From NCBI GenBank assembly GCA_050253535.1, contig JBFWIW010000001.1:26157-90156 (forward strand): a DNA stretch of 64,000 nucleotides, written 5' to 3'. Made by a program: the position numbers and the translations under genes. Below are positions 52,668 through 60,651 of the stretch, piece by piece. This stretch comes from JBFWIW01 sp050253535 (lineage in GTDB: Bacteria; Bacillota; Clostridia; Oscillospirales; Oscillospiraceae). The notes beneath the pieces were generated by a model that did not search any database, was not told where the DNA came from, and worked only from the letters and a program-made list of their open reading frames with translations. Every line of letters begins with the position of its first letter. Positions within the stretch are counted from its first letter, which is position 1.

Positions 52668-53199
52668 AATTAACAAGGACTCCGTCGGATCATATTTCAC
52701 GGATGTCCGTAAAAAACTGCAGAAAAACAAATACTTGGCGTTCCTGCTCATCCTCGGCGTCGTACTTATGCTCATACCCTGGGGCGGACAGGACAAAGCG
52801 GACACTAATTTGTCCGAGGGTGTGAATTTTGAGGAATTTTCCCTCTCTGAGCAAGAGAAAAAACTCGAGAAAATACTCTCCGACATCGAGGGCGCGGGAA
52901 AGGTCAGCGTTATGCTGACACTCAAAGCGAGTTCCCGGCAAATACTTGCCGCCGATGAAAAGACTTCGGAGAAAACGACGGAAGACGGAAACGAGAGTGA
53001 ATCCGACGTGCAGACGGTCGTCATTTCCCGGGGCAGCGGTTATGAGGATACGGTCACGGTCAATTATGTATATCCCGAATACCTTGGCGCTATCGTCGTT
53101 GCCGAGGGGGCAAAGAGCTCCACGATACGGCTGAAGATTACGGAGGCCGTTTCAGCGGCGACGGGGCTGGGTACGGATAAAATAAAAGTCACAAATTAA
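52660..53199 (+). CDS. spoIIIAG: Stage III sporulation protein SpoIIIAG
   Basis: A 179-residue single-pass protein; helix at about 27-43 (YLAFLLILGVVLMLIPW). The outer domain includes LEKILSDIEGAGKVSVMLTL and YPEYLGAIVVAEGA. SpoIIIAG forms a large ring in the intermembrane space. It overlaps spoIIIAF by 8 nt. Confidence 0.95.
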   Translation: MIKINKDSVGSYFTDVRKKLQKNKYLAFLLILGVVLMLIPWGGQDKADTNLSEGVNFEEFSLSEQEKKLEKILSDIEGAGKVSVMLTLKASSRQILAADEKTSEKTTEDGNESESDVQTVVISRGSGYEDTVTVNYVYPEYLGAIVVAEGAKSSTIRLKITEAVSAATGLGTDKIKVTN

Positions 53200-53217
53200 A
53201 ATTCATGGAGGCAGAAA

Positions 53218-53796
53218 ATGAAAGTGCTTAAAAGGAACATTGTGGTGATCACCGTATTACTGTTCGTATGCGTGGCTGTCTATCTAAACTGGTCTTACGG
53301 CGAGACCGAAACAGAGGCGGGGAGTACAGCGGGAACAGAGGACAGTGTCGGCGCCGAAGCCCCAAGCAGCGAGGTGCTGGAAACGGAAGAAGGTGCGGGC
53401 CTATATTACGAGGACACGTCCGGCACGTTGACAAGCGATATGAAGGAATATTTCGACACCGTCAGATTAAACCGTCAGACGGCGCGGGATGAGGCGACTG
53501 AGACGCTTCAGACTATAACCGAGACTTCCGGTACATCGCAGGAGCTCATTGACTCATCGCTCGAGAACATAGCGACAATTGCCAAATGGACGATGCAGGA
53601 AGCTGAGATCGAAAGTCTTATTATGGCAAAAGGATTTGACGATTGCGTCGTCTTCATGACGGACGACGGCATAAATGTAACCGTTCCTACGGAGGAAGGC
53701 GGGCTCTCCACCGCATCTGTCGCTAAAATTACAGACATAGTAACATCTGAGACGGATTTTGGCGCCGACGTTCTCAAAATAATAGAAATTAAATAG
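53218..53796 (+). CDS. spoIIIAH: Stage III sporulation protein SpoIIIAH
   Basis: A 192-residue protein with one N-terminal membrane helix (NIVVITVLLFVCVAVYLNW), an acidic linker and the ring-building YscJ-like domain that binds SpoIIQ. The order is complete AA through AH. spoIIQ itself is not in the window. Confidence 0.95.
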   Translation: MKVLKRNIVVITVLLFVCVAVYLNWSYGETETEAGSTAGTEDSVGAEAPSSEVLETEEGAGLYYEDTSGTLTSDMKEYFDTVRLNRQTARDEATETLQTITETSGTSQELIDSSLENIATIAKWTMQEAEIESLIMAKGFDDCVVFMTDDGINVTVPTEEGGLSTASVAKITDIVTSETDFGADVLKIIEIK

Positions 53797-53878
53797 TTTA
53801 TTTTTTACCCGCCATGTGATAGAATACTGTACAGCAATGTGTAAAACATAACGGTATTCATGATATGGAGTGATAACT

Positions 53879-54250
53879 GTGAATGATAACAAAGACTATA
53901 TAACGCACCCTGATGAAAAGGGGACAATAAACATTTCGGAGGAGGTCATTGCCGCCATCGCGGCTTCCGCCGTCGCTGAGATCGAAGGCGTGGCCTCACT
54001 CCCGTCCAATATCGGAAAGGATATAGCCGAGCTTTTGGGCGGAAAAAAGAACATAGCCCGCGGAGTGCGCATACAGAGCGAGGACGGCGAGGTCATCGCC
54101 GACGTGTGCATAATGGTGAAACTCGGTTACCCTGTGAACGAGGTCGGAGCCGCGGCTCAGGAAAAGGCCATGGCCGCCATCGAGTCCATGACCGGATTTG
54201 CCGTCAAAGCTGTAAACGTCCACATCTGCGGCGTTGCGCTCGATAAATAA
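53879..54250 (+). CDS. Asp23/Gls24 family envelope-stress protein
   Basis: A 123-residue alkaline-shock-protein-23 homologue like Bacillus YqhY: ISEEVIAAIAASAVAEIEGVASL, VCIMVKLGYPVNEVGAAAQEKAM, VNVHICGVAL. YqhY is tied to acetyl-CoA carboxylase activity. The start is GTG at 53879 with GGAGTG ahead. It sits just before nusB, the usual place. Confidence 0.92.
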   Translation: MNDNKDYITHPDEKGTINISEEVIAAIAASAVAEIEGVASLPSNIGKDIAELLGGKKNIARGVRIQSEDGEVIADVCIMVKLGYPVNEVGAAAQEKAMAAIESMTGFAVKAVNVHICGVALDK

Positions 54251-54271
54251 GTCCGAAAGAGAGAAACACGA

Positions 54272-54724
54272 ATGACAAGAAGAGTGGCGAGAGAATTAGC
54301 CGTACGTCTCTGTTTTGAATTATCCGCGACGGGCAAGGATCCGCAGGAGATTCTCTCAAACTTTTTTGACGAGGATTATTACGCGACGCTTGCCTTAGAG
54401 GACGAGGTGTTTTCAAAATACCCCGACGAGCGGGAGCGTAATTATATTTCGGCTTTAGTGCTGGGTATAGGTCTCCACTGGGCGGAGCTTGATGGTTATG
54501 TCGAGAAGTACTCGAGCGGCTGGCGGTTCGAACGTATCTCGCGCACCGCTCTTGCCATTATGAAGACAGCCATGTACGAAATACTGTATATGCCGGATAT
54601 TCCGGTCGGGGTCTCCATCAACGAGGCGGTCGAGCTTGCGAAAGAATATGAGGAGCCGGAGACGGTGCCGTTTATAAACGGCGTCCTCGGCAGCTTCGCG
54701 AGAGGTGAGACGGTACAGGAATGA
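54272..54724 (+). CDS. nusB: Transcription antitermination factor NusB
   Basis: A 150-residue all-helical protein that joins NusE at boxA for rRNA antitermination. The C-terminal half has ISRTALAIMKTAMYEILYMPDIPVGVSINEAVELAKEY in segments, the strongest family match, and FINGVLGSFAR. Its stop overlaps the next start. Confidence 0.94.
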   Translation: MTRRVARELAVRLCFELSATGKDPQEILSNFFDEDYYATLALEDEVFSKYPDERERNYISALVLGIGLHWAELDGYVEKYSSGWRFERISRTALAIMKTAMYEILYMPDIPVGVSINEAVELAKEYEEPETVPFINGVLGSFARGETVQE

Positions 54725-55641
54725 AGGATGCGGCAATCGCCTTTGACACAAGCAATTACACGACTTCCTGTGCTGTATTTGACGGGGAGTGCGGGGAAAA
54801 TTCAGGGCGGCTTCTGGATGTGAGGCAGGGAGAACTGGGCCTGCGCCAGTCGGACGCCCTGTTTTCGCATGTAAAAAGACTTCCCGAAATTGTGGAAAAG
54901 CTCCCGTCAGACTTAAACATTATAGCCGTGGGAGCCAGCTCTAAACCGAGGGAGACGGAGGACTCATATATGCCGTGTTTCCTTGCGGGAGCGTCGCAGG
55001 GGCGGGTTCTTGCGCGCTTACTTGGGGTGCCTTTTTTTGAATTTTCCCATCAGCAGGGTCATATCGCGGCTGCGGCGTGGTCGGCCGGAAGGATGGATCT
55101 TCTGAAAGTACCGCACCTGGCCTGGCATCTCTCCGGCGGAACGACCGAGCTGCTTTTTGTCAGGCCTGAGGGGATCGCCGTGCGCTGCGAGATAGCCGGC
55201 GGGACGAATGACCTCGCTGCCGGTCAGCTCATAGACAGAACCGGCCAGCTTCTGGGACTTAAGTTCCCGTCTGGAAAAGAGCTGGACAGGCTGGCTTCTG
55301 TAGCGGAGAAACGCGACGCCTTCACTCCGAAATCCGAAGGCCTCTTTTTTTCCGTCTCCGGAATAGAGCACAAGATGAAAAAGCTCTTTGAGAGCGGAGA
55401 GAGCGCGGAAAACATAGCGTATTTTTCGATTGCCTCAATTGTTTCGGCGGTGCATATGATAACTGAAAAGGCTCTCGCGCGGTTCGGGGACATGCCCGTG
55501 CTCTATTCGGGCGGGGTCGCGTCAAATTCGCTCCTCAGGAAGTTAACCAATGGCGGTGTTTTTGCCGAGCCAAGGTATTCGACGGATAATGCCATGGGGG
55601 TGGCAATACTGACATACAGAGCGGTGAAAGAGAATGGATAA
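54721..55641 (+). CDS. TsaD/Kae1-like protein, clostridial paralogue
   Basis: A 306-residue ASKHA-fold protein of the M22 group. AIAFDTSNYTTSCAVFD is the phosphate loop, HLSGGTTELL the adenosine loop, and LYSGGVASNSLLR the third motif. The metal motif is altered: TsaD has H-x-E-G-H, whereas this protein has SHQQGHIAAA. It is thus a divergent paralogue and probably not the t6A synthase itself. It sits where Bacillus has folD, between nusB and xseA, and overlaps both neighbours. Confidence 0.82.
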   Translation: MKDAAIAFDTSNYTTSCAVFDGECGENSGRLLDVRQGELGLRQSDALFSHVKRLPEIVEKLPSDLNIIAVGASSKPRETEDSYMPCFLAGASQGRVLARLLGVPFFEFSHQQGHIAAAAWSAGRMDLLKVPHLAWHLSGGTTELLFVRPEGIAVRCEIAGGTNDLAAGQLIDRTGQLLGLKFPSGKELDRLASVAEKRDAFTPKSEGLFFSVSGIEHKMKKLFESGESAENIAYFSIASIVSAVHMITEKALARFGDMPVLYSGGVASNSLLRKLTNGGVFAEPRYSTDNAMGVAILTYRAVKENG

Positions 55642-56824
55642 CAGGATATTCGACGTTTCGGAGCTCAATAATTATATTAAGGATCTCATAGACGGCGACG
55701 GCCTGCTCGCGGGCATATACGTCCGTGGAGAGCTGTCGAATTATAAAGTTTACCCCTCGGGGCACCATTACTTTACAATGAAAGACAAAGACGGCGCGCT
55801 TCGCTGCGTCATGTTCAAGGGGAGCGCGTCGAAGCTCAGATTTGCGCCCGAAAACGGGATGAAGGTCATTGCGTTCGGACGCATTTCCGTTTTCCCAAGG
55901 GACGGTGCGTATCAGCTCTATGTTTCGGAGATAACGCCCGACGGGGTCGGGGATCTCTATGTTGCGTTTGAGCAGTTGAAAAAAAAGCTCGGGGCAGAGG
56001 GGCTCTTCGAAGAGCGGTACAAAAAACCGATCCCGCGCTTCCCGGAGAAAATTGCGGTCATTACCTCGTCGGCGGGCGCGGCGGTCAGGGATATCATTCG
56101 CATTCTTGGAAAGCGCTATCCGCTCGCTAAGGTGATCGTTCTGCCGGTGAGAGTGCAGGGGGCTGAGGCACCGCCGGAGATAGCGGGTGCTATCAAATAC
56201 GCGAACAGATACAAGGTAGCCGACGTCATCATTACGGGGCGCGGCGGCGGTTCAATCGAGGATTTGTGGGCATTTAACGACGAGCGCGTGGCGCGCGCAA
56301 TATTTGCATCAAGCATACCGGTCATATCAGCAGTTGGGCACGAGCCTGACGTCACGATATCGGATTTCGTTGCGGATGCACGTGCATCTACACCCTCAAA
56401 CGCGGCGGAGCTCGCCGTCCCCGACATGGCGGAACTTCTGGAATCATTTGCCTCAGCCGATATACGCCTGGGCCATGCGCTGCGGCGGAAGACGGAGGCA
56501 ATGCGACAGAGCCTTTTAGACCTGTCATCTAAAAGGGTCCTGCAAAATCCAAAAAACTATCTGGATGACAAGAGACTGCTGCTTGACCATATTCAGACAA
56601 GATTCATATCCTCTGCCGACAGAAGTGTCAAGTCCGCCAGGGAGAGATATATAAAGCTGGCATCAAAGCTTGACGCGATGAGCCCTTTAAAAGTTCTCGG
56701 AAGAGGATATGCGATAGCAAAAACTGAGAACGGCACAGTGATTAAATCCGCATCCGACGTAAATCAAGGCGATAAAATAAAAGTACGCCTCGCCAGGGAT
56801 GAGATATCCTGTACGGCAGACTGA
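55634..56824 (+). CDS. xseA: Exodeoxyribonuclease VII large subunit
   Basis: A 396-residue subunit of the single-strand-specific exonuclease. An N-terminal OB fold (VRGELSNYKVYPSGHHYFTMKD) precedes the catalytic part, with IAVITSSAGAAVRDI, TGRGGGSIEDLWAFNDE and AVGHEPDVTISD. A coiled coil and the C-terminal LGRGYAIA follow. It overlaps the upstream stop by 8 nt. Confidence 0.96.
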   Translation: MDNRIFDVSELNNYIKDLIDGDGLLAGIYVRGELSNYKVYPSGHHYFTMKDKDGALRCVMFKGSASKLRFAPENGMKVIAFGRISVFPRDGAYQLYVSEITPDGVGDLYVAFEQLKKKLGAEGLFEERYKKPIPRFPEKIAVITSSAGAAVRDIIRILGKRYPLAKVIVLPVRVQGAEAPPEIAGAIKYANRYKVADVIITGRGGGSIEDLWAFNDERVARAIFASSIPVISAVGHEPDVTISDFVADARASTPSNAAELAVPDMAELLESFASADIRLGHALRRKTEAMRQSLLDLSSKRVLQNPKNYLDDKRLLLDHIQTRFISSADRSVKSARERYIKLASKLDAMSPLKVLGRGYAIAKTENGTVIKSASDVNQGDKIKVRLARDEISCTAD

Positions 56825-57057
56825 ATTCTCAACGGGGCTGCAGACTTCGTAATGATGGCGTTGTGCGACGTGTGCGCAATAAAACTCGAATAATCGTATC
56901 AGGCGATTCGCAGGACGCGGCATCCCTGACGCGCCGTAGGATTTTCGCAGGAGCCGGCATGCGGTACGTTTGAGAAGCCGCGCCTTACGTGTTTTAAGTC
57001 GGATATAAGTCAATTCAATTAATCAAACAAATTAAACCTGTATTGGGAGGTTAAAAT
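56825..57057 (+). other. 233-nt gap between xseA and xseB
   Basis: No gene is recognised. It contains TTGTGCG / TGCGCAA pairing near 56863-56882, CGAAT...ATTCG near 56890-56912, and AACCT...AGGTT around the SD GGGAGG just before xseB (57036-57053). The usual xseA-xseB overlap is missing here, so an extra element or promoter may have been inserted. Confidence 0.45.
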
Positions 57058-57291
57058 ATGGCTGAAAAGAAGACAACGTTCGAGGGCTCCATCGGGAGAC
57101 TCGAGGAGATAGTAAAGGTTCTGGAGCGGGGTGATGCGCCGCTGGAGGAATCGCTCGCGCTTTTTGAAGAGGGGACGAAGCTTATTCGCAGTTGTGGCAA
57201 GCTTTTAGACGAAGCCGAACAAAAGGTAGTAAAACTCCGCAGAACGGAAAGCGGCGAGCCGGAGGAAACGTTTTTCGGCGGCAATGAATAA
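57058..57291 (+). CDS. xseB: Exodeoxyribonuclease VII small subunit
   Basis: A 77-residue helical hairpin protein: TFEGSIGRLEEIVKVLERGDAPLEESLALFEEG and LLDEAEQKVVKL, both family blocks. It binds XseA. GGGAGG precedes the ATG. Confidence 0.95.
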   Translation: MAEKKTTFEGSIGRLEEIVKVLERGDAPLEESLALFEEGTKLIRSCGKLLDEAEQKVVKLRRTESGEPEETFFGGNE

Positions 57292-57301
57292 AGGGTGAAT
57301 A

Positions 57302-58180
57302 ATGATGGATTTTGAAAGTGAATATTCAAGGCTCCTCAAGATGTTTGAGGCGCATATTTCAGAATATTTTACGGATGACTGCCCGCAGAAAAACCTCTGT
57401 GAGGCTATGAGATACAGCCTGCTCGCCGGCGGAAAGCGGTTACGCCCCGTCATGCTTTTAAAGTTCTGCGAGGCGTGCGGCGGAAGCGCGGAAAGCGCGC
57501 TGCCGTTTGCCGCCGCCGTTGAAATGGTGCACACCTATTCGCTCATACATGACGACTTGCCCTGTATGGACAATGATGATCTCCGGCGCGGAAAGTCCAC
57601 AAACCACAAGGTGTTCGGCGAGTGGACGGCGATGCTCGCCGGGGATGCTCTGCAGGCGGCGGCGTTCGATTCGCTGCTGCGTGCGCCTCTGCCTTCGGCC
57701 TCTGTTTGCAAGGCGGGCAGGGTTTTAGCCGAGGCAGCGGGCGTATATGGGATGTGCGGCGGACAGCAGCTCGATATGGAGGGGGAAGAAAAGACCCTTG
57801 ACCTTGACGGCGTTAGCGCCATACACGAACGCAAGACCGCGGCAATGATAAAGGCCGCCGCAAAAATGGGCGTCATAGCGGGCGGAGGAAACGAAATTCA
57901 GCTTATGATAGCGGAGCTCTATGCTGGCGCAATAGGCCTCGCGTTCCAGATTAAGGATGACATTCTCGACATGATTTCAACGCCTGAGGAAATGGGGAAA
58001 TCCGTGGGTTCAGATGAAAAAAGCGGAAAATCCACCTTTGCCTCGCTTTATGGGATAGAGAGATGTCAGGAGATTGTAAACGAAAAGACGGATGAGGCAA
58101 AGAGCGTCATAACGGCGGCTTTCTCAAACAGCGAATTCTTCTTCTGGCTTGCCGATATGCTGGCTGGAAGAAAAAATTGA
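57302..58180 (+). CDS. ispA: Geranylgeranyl/farnesyl diphosphate synthase
   Basis: A 292-residue trans-prenyl synthase that extends DMAPP with IPP. First aspartate motif is IHDDLPCMDNDDLRRG, the second IKDDILDM; GGKRLRPVMLL is the IPP-binding site. The start is ATG at 57302 or 57305 (both follow AGGGTG). The large RNA lies downstream. Confidence 0.95.
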   Translation: MMDFESEYSRLLKMFEAHISEYFTDDCPQKNLCEAMRYSLLAGGKRLRPVMLLKFCEACGGSAESALPFAAAVEMVHTYSLIHDDLPCMDNDDLRRGKSTNHKVFGEWTAMLAGDALQAAAFDSLLRAPLPSASVCKAGRVLAEAAGVYGMCGGQQLDMEGEEKTLDLDGVSAIHERKTAAMIKAAAKMGVIAGGGNEIQLMIAELYAGAIGLAFQIKDDILDMISTPEEMGKSVGSDEKSGKSTFASLYGIERCQEIVNEKTDEAKSVITAAFSNSEFFFWLADMLAGRKN

Positions 58181-58184
58181 GCAT

Positions 58185-58321
58185 TACCAATTTCCAATGA
58201 GCCCAATAAAGTGTCAGCGCCCCTTTTTACGCCATACCATACCGTTAAAATCCTTCATCCATAAAGGTCTGGCGGATTTTCCTGCACAGTCTGGCAGAAA
58301 GTCCCCAATCAAAATTGGTAT
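58185..58321. repeat. Widely spaced 9-bp inverted repeat after ispA
   Basis: TACCAATTT (58185-58193) pairs with AAATTGGTA (58313-58321). The 119 nt between have no recognisable gene. It could fold the end of the ispA message or mark a small inserted element. Confidence 0.4.
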
Positions 58322-58329
58322 AAGCCCTA

Positions 58330-58358
58330 TTGAATAATGGATATATATCGTGTATAAT
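58330..58358 (+). promoter_or_regulatory. Sigma-A promoter for the OLE-like RNA
   Basis: TTGAAT (58330-58335), 17-nt spacer, TATAAT (58353-58358). The start is predicted near 58365, right at the first hairpin of the RNA. Confidence 0.85.
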
Positions 58359-58365
58359 GAATATC

Positions 58366-59062
58366 TCCCGATTGTTCGGGAACGGCGGCGCAGTATCCTA
58401 GTCAGTACTGCCGTCTCCTAAGAAGGGCCTAAAAATCCTTTAAAGGGCATATCTTTGAATCCTCTGGTGTTTGCTTCTTACGCCCAGTTGGGGGTGGATG
58501 CTGGGGGGAGGCGCTTTGCGCCTGCGTATTCAGGGCGACTTTCAATGGCATGGAGGTGCCGACCCTGTCTGCGTGGAGACCTGTTCTTGTGCACAGACGT
58601 ACTCCCAGCGTGGTATTTCGGCCTGTGTACGAAACAGAATCGAACCTGTAATGCGGTGCGTAAGCGGCTTTGCCGCCTGTCGCTGTGTGCAGAGTAGCCT
58701 GCCTTGAGTGGAAACTGCGGATAGGGAAGCTATGCGTTGTTTGTCATGGCCATGACGAGCAGCGATATTTCCTTGAAATTTTTTCTGCAAAAGAGGCTAA
58801 GAGACGGTTTGACTGTTGTGGAAAACACCTAGGCTGTTCGGGGCCGCTCTGAAAGTGCATGTTTAGTACGCGCGTTTTCAGAGCGGTCTAATGGGGCAGA
58901 CAGGGGATTACAGTGCGGACTAAGTGGCAGTCGGGTAGCAGGAGCGGTAACGCCCTGTCCGGGGCTTTAATGGGAAACCACCTGATTGGCAACAAGAGGC
59001 AGCAACGGGGGAAACCCAACCCGTACCTAAGCCGTAAGATTTACCCTGTCTGTCGCCGCCGA
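58366..59062 (+). ncRNA. ole: OLE RNA (ornate large extremophilic RNA), by synteny and structure
   Basis: OLE is a 600-700 nt membrane-linked RNA of Firmicutes that forms a complex with OapA and affects stress tolerance. Here an approximately 700-nt block without a gene starts at a strong promoter with the hairpin TCCCGA-TTGT-TCGGGA. It is closed by an 8-bp long-range helix CGGCGGCG (58383-58390) with CGCCGCCG (59054-59061). Internal stems include AGGCGC-TTT-GCGCCT (near 58508) and an 11-bp CCGCTCTGAAA / TTTCAGAGCGG (about 58847-58886). Gene order xseA-xseB-ispA-RNA-membrane protein-tlyA-argR-recN is that of the known OLE loci. I did not match its primary-sequence consensus from memory. Confidence 0.85.
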
Positions 59063-59089
59063 ACCATTCAAAATTAGAGAGAAAATGTC

Positions 59090-59286
59090 GGAAAATCCCT
59101 ACGGGCTTCTCCGATAAATGGATAATGTGACAGCGGCTCAGCCGCAGTCGTCATTAAAAGAGTCATTTCTATCGAGCATGTCACCGGAAATGACGGATTA
59201 AATTTTTTCTGCCGATTGCGGCAGTCGAATTTATATGCGATATACTCCCTGATGAGGATGTACGCTTCAGCGCATGTGAGGGTTTT
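59090..59286 (+). promoter_or_regulatory. Structured leader before oapA (shared with dnaE, plus last hairpin of the recurring leader)
   Basis: The first part aligns with the dnaE leader: GGCTTCT, GGCTCAGCCGC, stem GTCATTTC...GAAATGAC enclosing GCATGTCACC. A hairpin CTGCCG-ATTG-CGGCAG flanked by AAATT/AATTT follows. The last part, TGTACGC-TTCA-GCGCATGTGAGG, is the terminal hairpin and SD of the recurring leader family. It joins the two families in one leader. Confidence 0.6.
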
Positions 59287-59826
59287 ATGAAGCGAAAGAC
59301 AAATATTAGATGGGTCGTCAGAATAACTATTATAAGCATGTTCACATCTGCGACTTTCACATTTCTCTCCGCACAGGTGCTCACCGGCGCGGGGTATATA
59401 CTTGCGTTTTCGGTACTCCTTTTGTTTATCGCGATAGGAGTGCTTTTTGATATCATAGGCGTCGCCGTGACGAGTGCGTCGGAAGTTCCGTTTCACTCCA
59501 TGGCTTCGCACAAGGAGCGCGGCGCGGCAGAAGCGCTGGCGCTTCTGCGCAGCGCGGAAAAGGTTGCCAGTATCTGCAACGACGTTGTGGGCGACATTTC
59601 AGGTATCGTCAGCGGTACCACGGCGGTCATTATCGTAACGAACCTATCCCGCAAAACCGACAGTCATGAAGTTCTGCTACAACTCCTAATATCCGGTCTG
59701 GTAGCTGGTTTTACAATAGGCGGAAAGGCCGTGGGCAAGGCGTTGGCCATAAACCACAGTACCGCCATCGTGCACTTTGTAGGCCGTTTATTGCGGGTTA
59801 TGGGGCTTGGCTCCGGAAAAAAATGA
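59287..59826 (+). CDS. oapA: OLE-associated membrane protein OapA
   Basis: A 179-residue protein with about four hydrophobic segments: ISMFTSATFTFLS, GYILAFSVLLLFIAIGVLFDIIGVAV, GIVSGTTAVIIV and LLISGLVAGFTIGGKAVG. The stretch SASEVPFHSMASHKERGAAEALALLRSAEKVASICNDVVGD (in segments) resembles the DUF21/CNNM membrane domain of CorC-type Mg2+ proteins. OapA binds OLE RNA and places it at the membrane. The name rests on location directly after the RNA, size and topology. It is very basic at both ends, as expected for RNA binding. Confidence 0.83.
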   Translation: MKRKTNIRWVVRITIISMFTSATFTFLSAQVLTGAGYILAFSVLLLFIAIGVLFDIIGVAVTSASEVPFHSMASHKERGAAEALALLRSAEKVASICNDVVGDISGIVSGTTAVIIVTNLSRKTDSHEVLLQLLISGLVAGFTIGGKAVGKALAINHSTAIVHFVGRLLRVMGLGSGKK

Positions 59827-59847
59827 TAGTTACCAAAGGAGATTTTA

Positions 59848-60651
59848 ATGGCAAAGACGAGGCTCGACATATTGCTTTTTGAAAAGGGCCTTGCCGAGAG
59901 CCGCGAAAAAGCCAAGGCCACAATAATGAGCGGCGTTGTCTATGTCTCCGGACAAAAGGCGGACAAGCCCGGGATGCCTGTCAGTGAGGATGCGGAAATT
60001 GAGGTCCGCGGTAATGTTCTCGAGTATGTGAGCCGCGGCGGACTGAAGCTTCGTAAAGCGCTCGCATTTTTCGGCGTGTCACCCGAAGGCAAAATCTGCA
60101 TAGACTGCGGCGCCTCCACCGGTGGGTTTACCGACTGCCTGCTTCGCGGCGGCGCTGTGAAGGTATACTCGGTGGACGTGGGCTATGGACAGCTTGCATG
60201 GACGCTCAGAAACGATAAGCGGGTTGTATGCATGGAGCGCACTAATATACGCTATGTAACCGGGGAACAGATTCCGGAAAAACTGGATCTAGCCGTTATA
60301 GACGTATCGTTCATATCTCTCCGGCTGGTTCTGCCGGCAGTGAAGGATCTCCTAAAAGCGGATGGAGAGGTTTTGTGCCTCATTAAACCGCAGTTTGAGG
60401 CGGGGCGCGATAAGGTGGGCAAGAAGGGCGTTGTGCGCGATGAGGAAACGCATGCCGAGGTGCTGGCAAATTTTATTGTCAACGCGGCAGAGACCGGTTT
60501 TTCGGTTTTGGGACTTACGTTTTCACCCATAAAAGGGCCTGAGGGCAACATAGAATATCTGGGCCATTTGGTCTCGGGAGTAAGTGAAAACAGCGATATT
60601 GATGTTAAAGCGATTGTAACAGAATCCCATACGGAGCTGGGTGTGAAATGA
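59848..60651 (+). CDS. tlyA: TlyA family rRNA methyltransferase
   Basis: An S4 RNA-binding domain (TRLDILLFEKGLAESREKAK) joined to an FtsJ-like methyltransferase with DCGASTGGFTDCLLRGGA and SVDVGYGQLAW; end FSPIKGPEGNIEYL. TlyA 2'-O-methylates rRNA. It is 267 residues. In Bacillus halodurans dxs lies between oapA and tlyA; it is absent here. Confidence 0.93.
   Translation: MAKTRLDILLFEKGLAESREKAKATIMSGVVYVSGQKADKPGMPVSEDAEIEVRGNVLEYVSRGGLKLRKALAFFGVSPEGKICIDCGASTGGFTDCLLRGGAVKVYSVDVGYGQLAWTLRNDKRVVCMERTNIRYVTGEQIPEKLDLAVIDVSFISLRLVLPAVKDLLKADGEVLCLIKPQFEAGRDKVGKKGVVRDEETHAEVLANFIVNAAETGFSVLGLTFSPIKGPEGNIEYLGHLVSGVSENSDIDVKAIVTESHTELGVK

Noticed and set aside
58455..58790. Small open frames inside the large RNA
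   Set aside because: They are Cys/Arg-rich, mutually overlapping, lack ribosome sites, and lie in stems of the proposed RNA.
584..59286. Recurring leaders as a CRISPR array or insertion sequences
   Set aside because: Copies are tens of kilobases apart, sit exactly on start sites, and carry no transposase or regular spacers.
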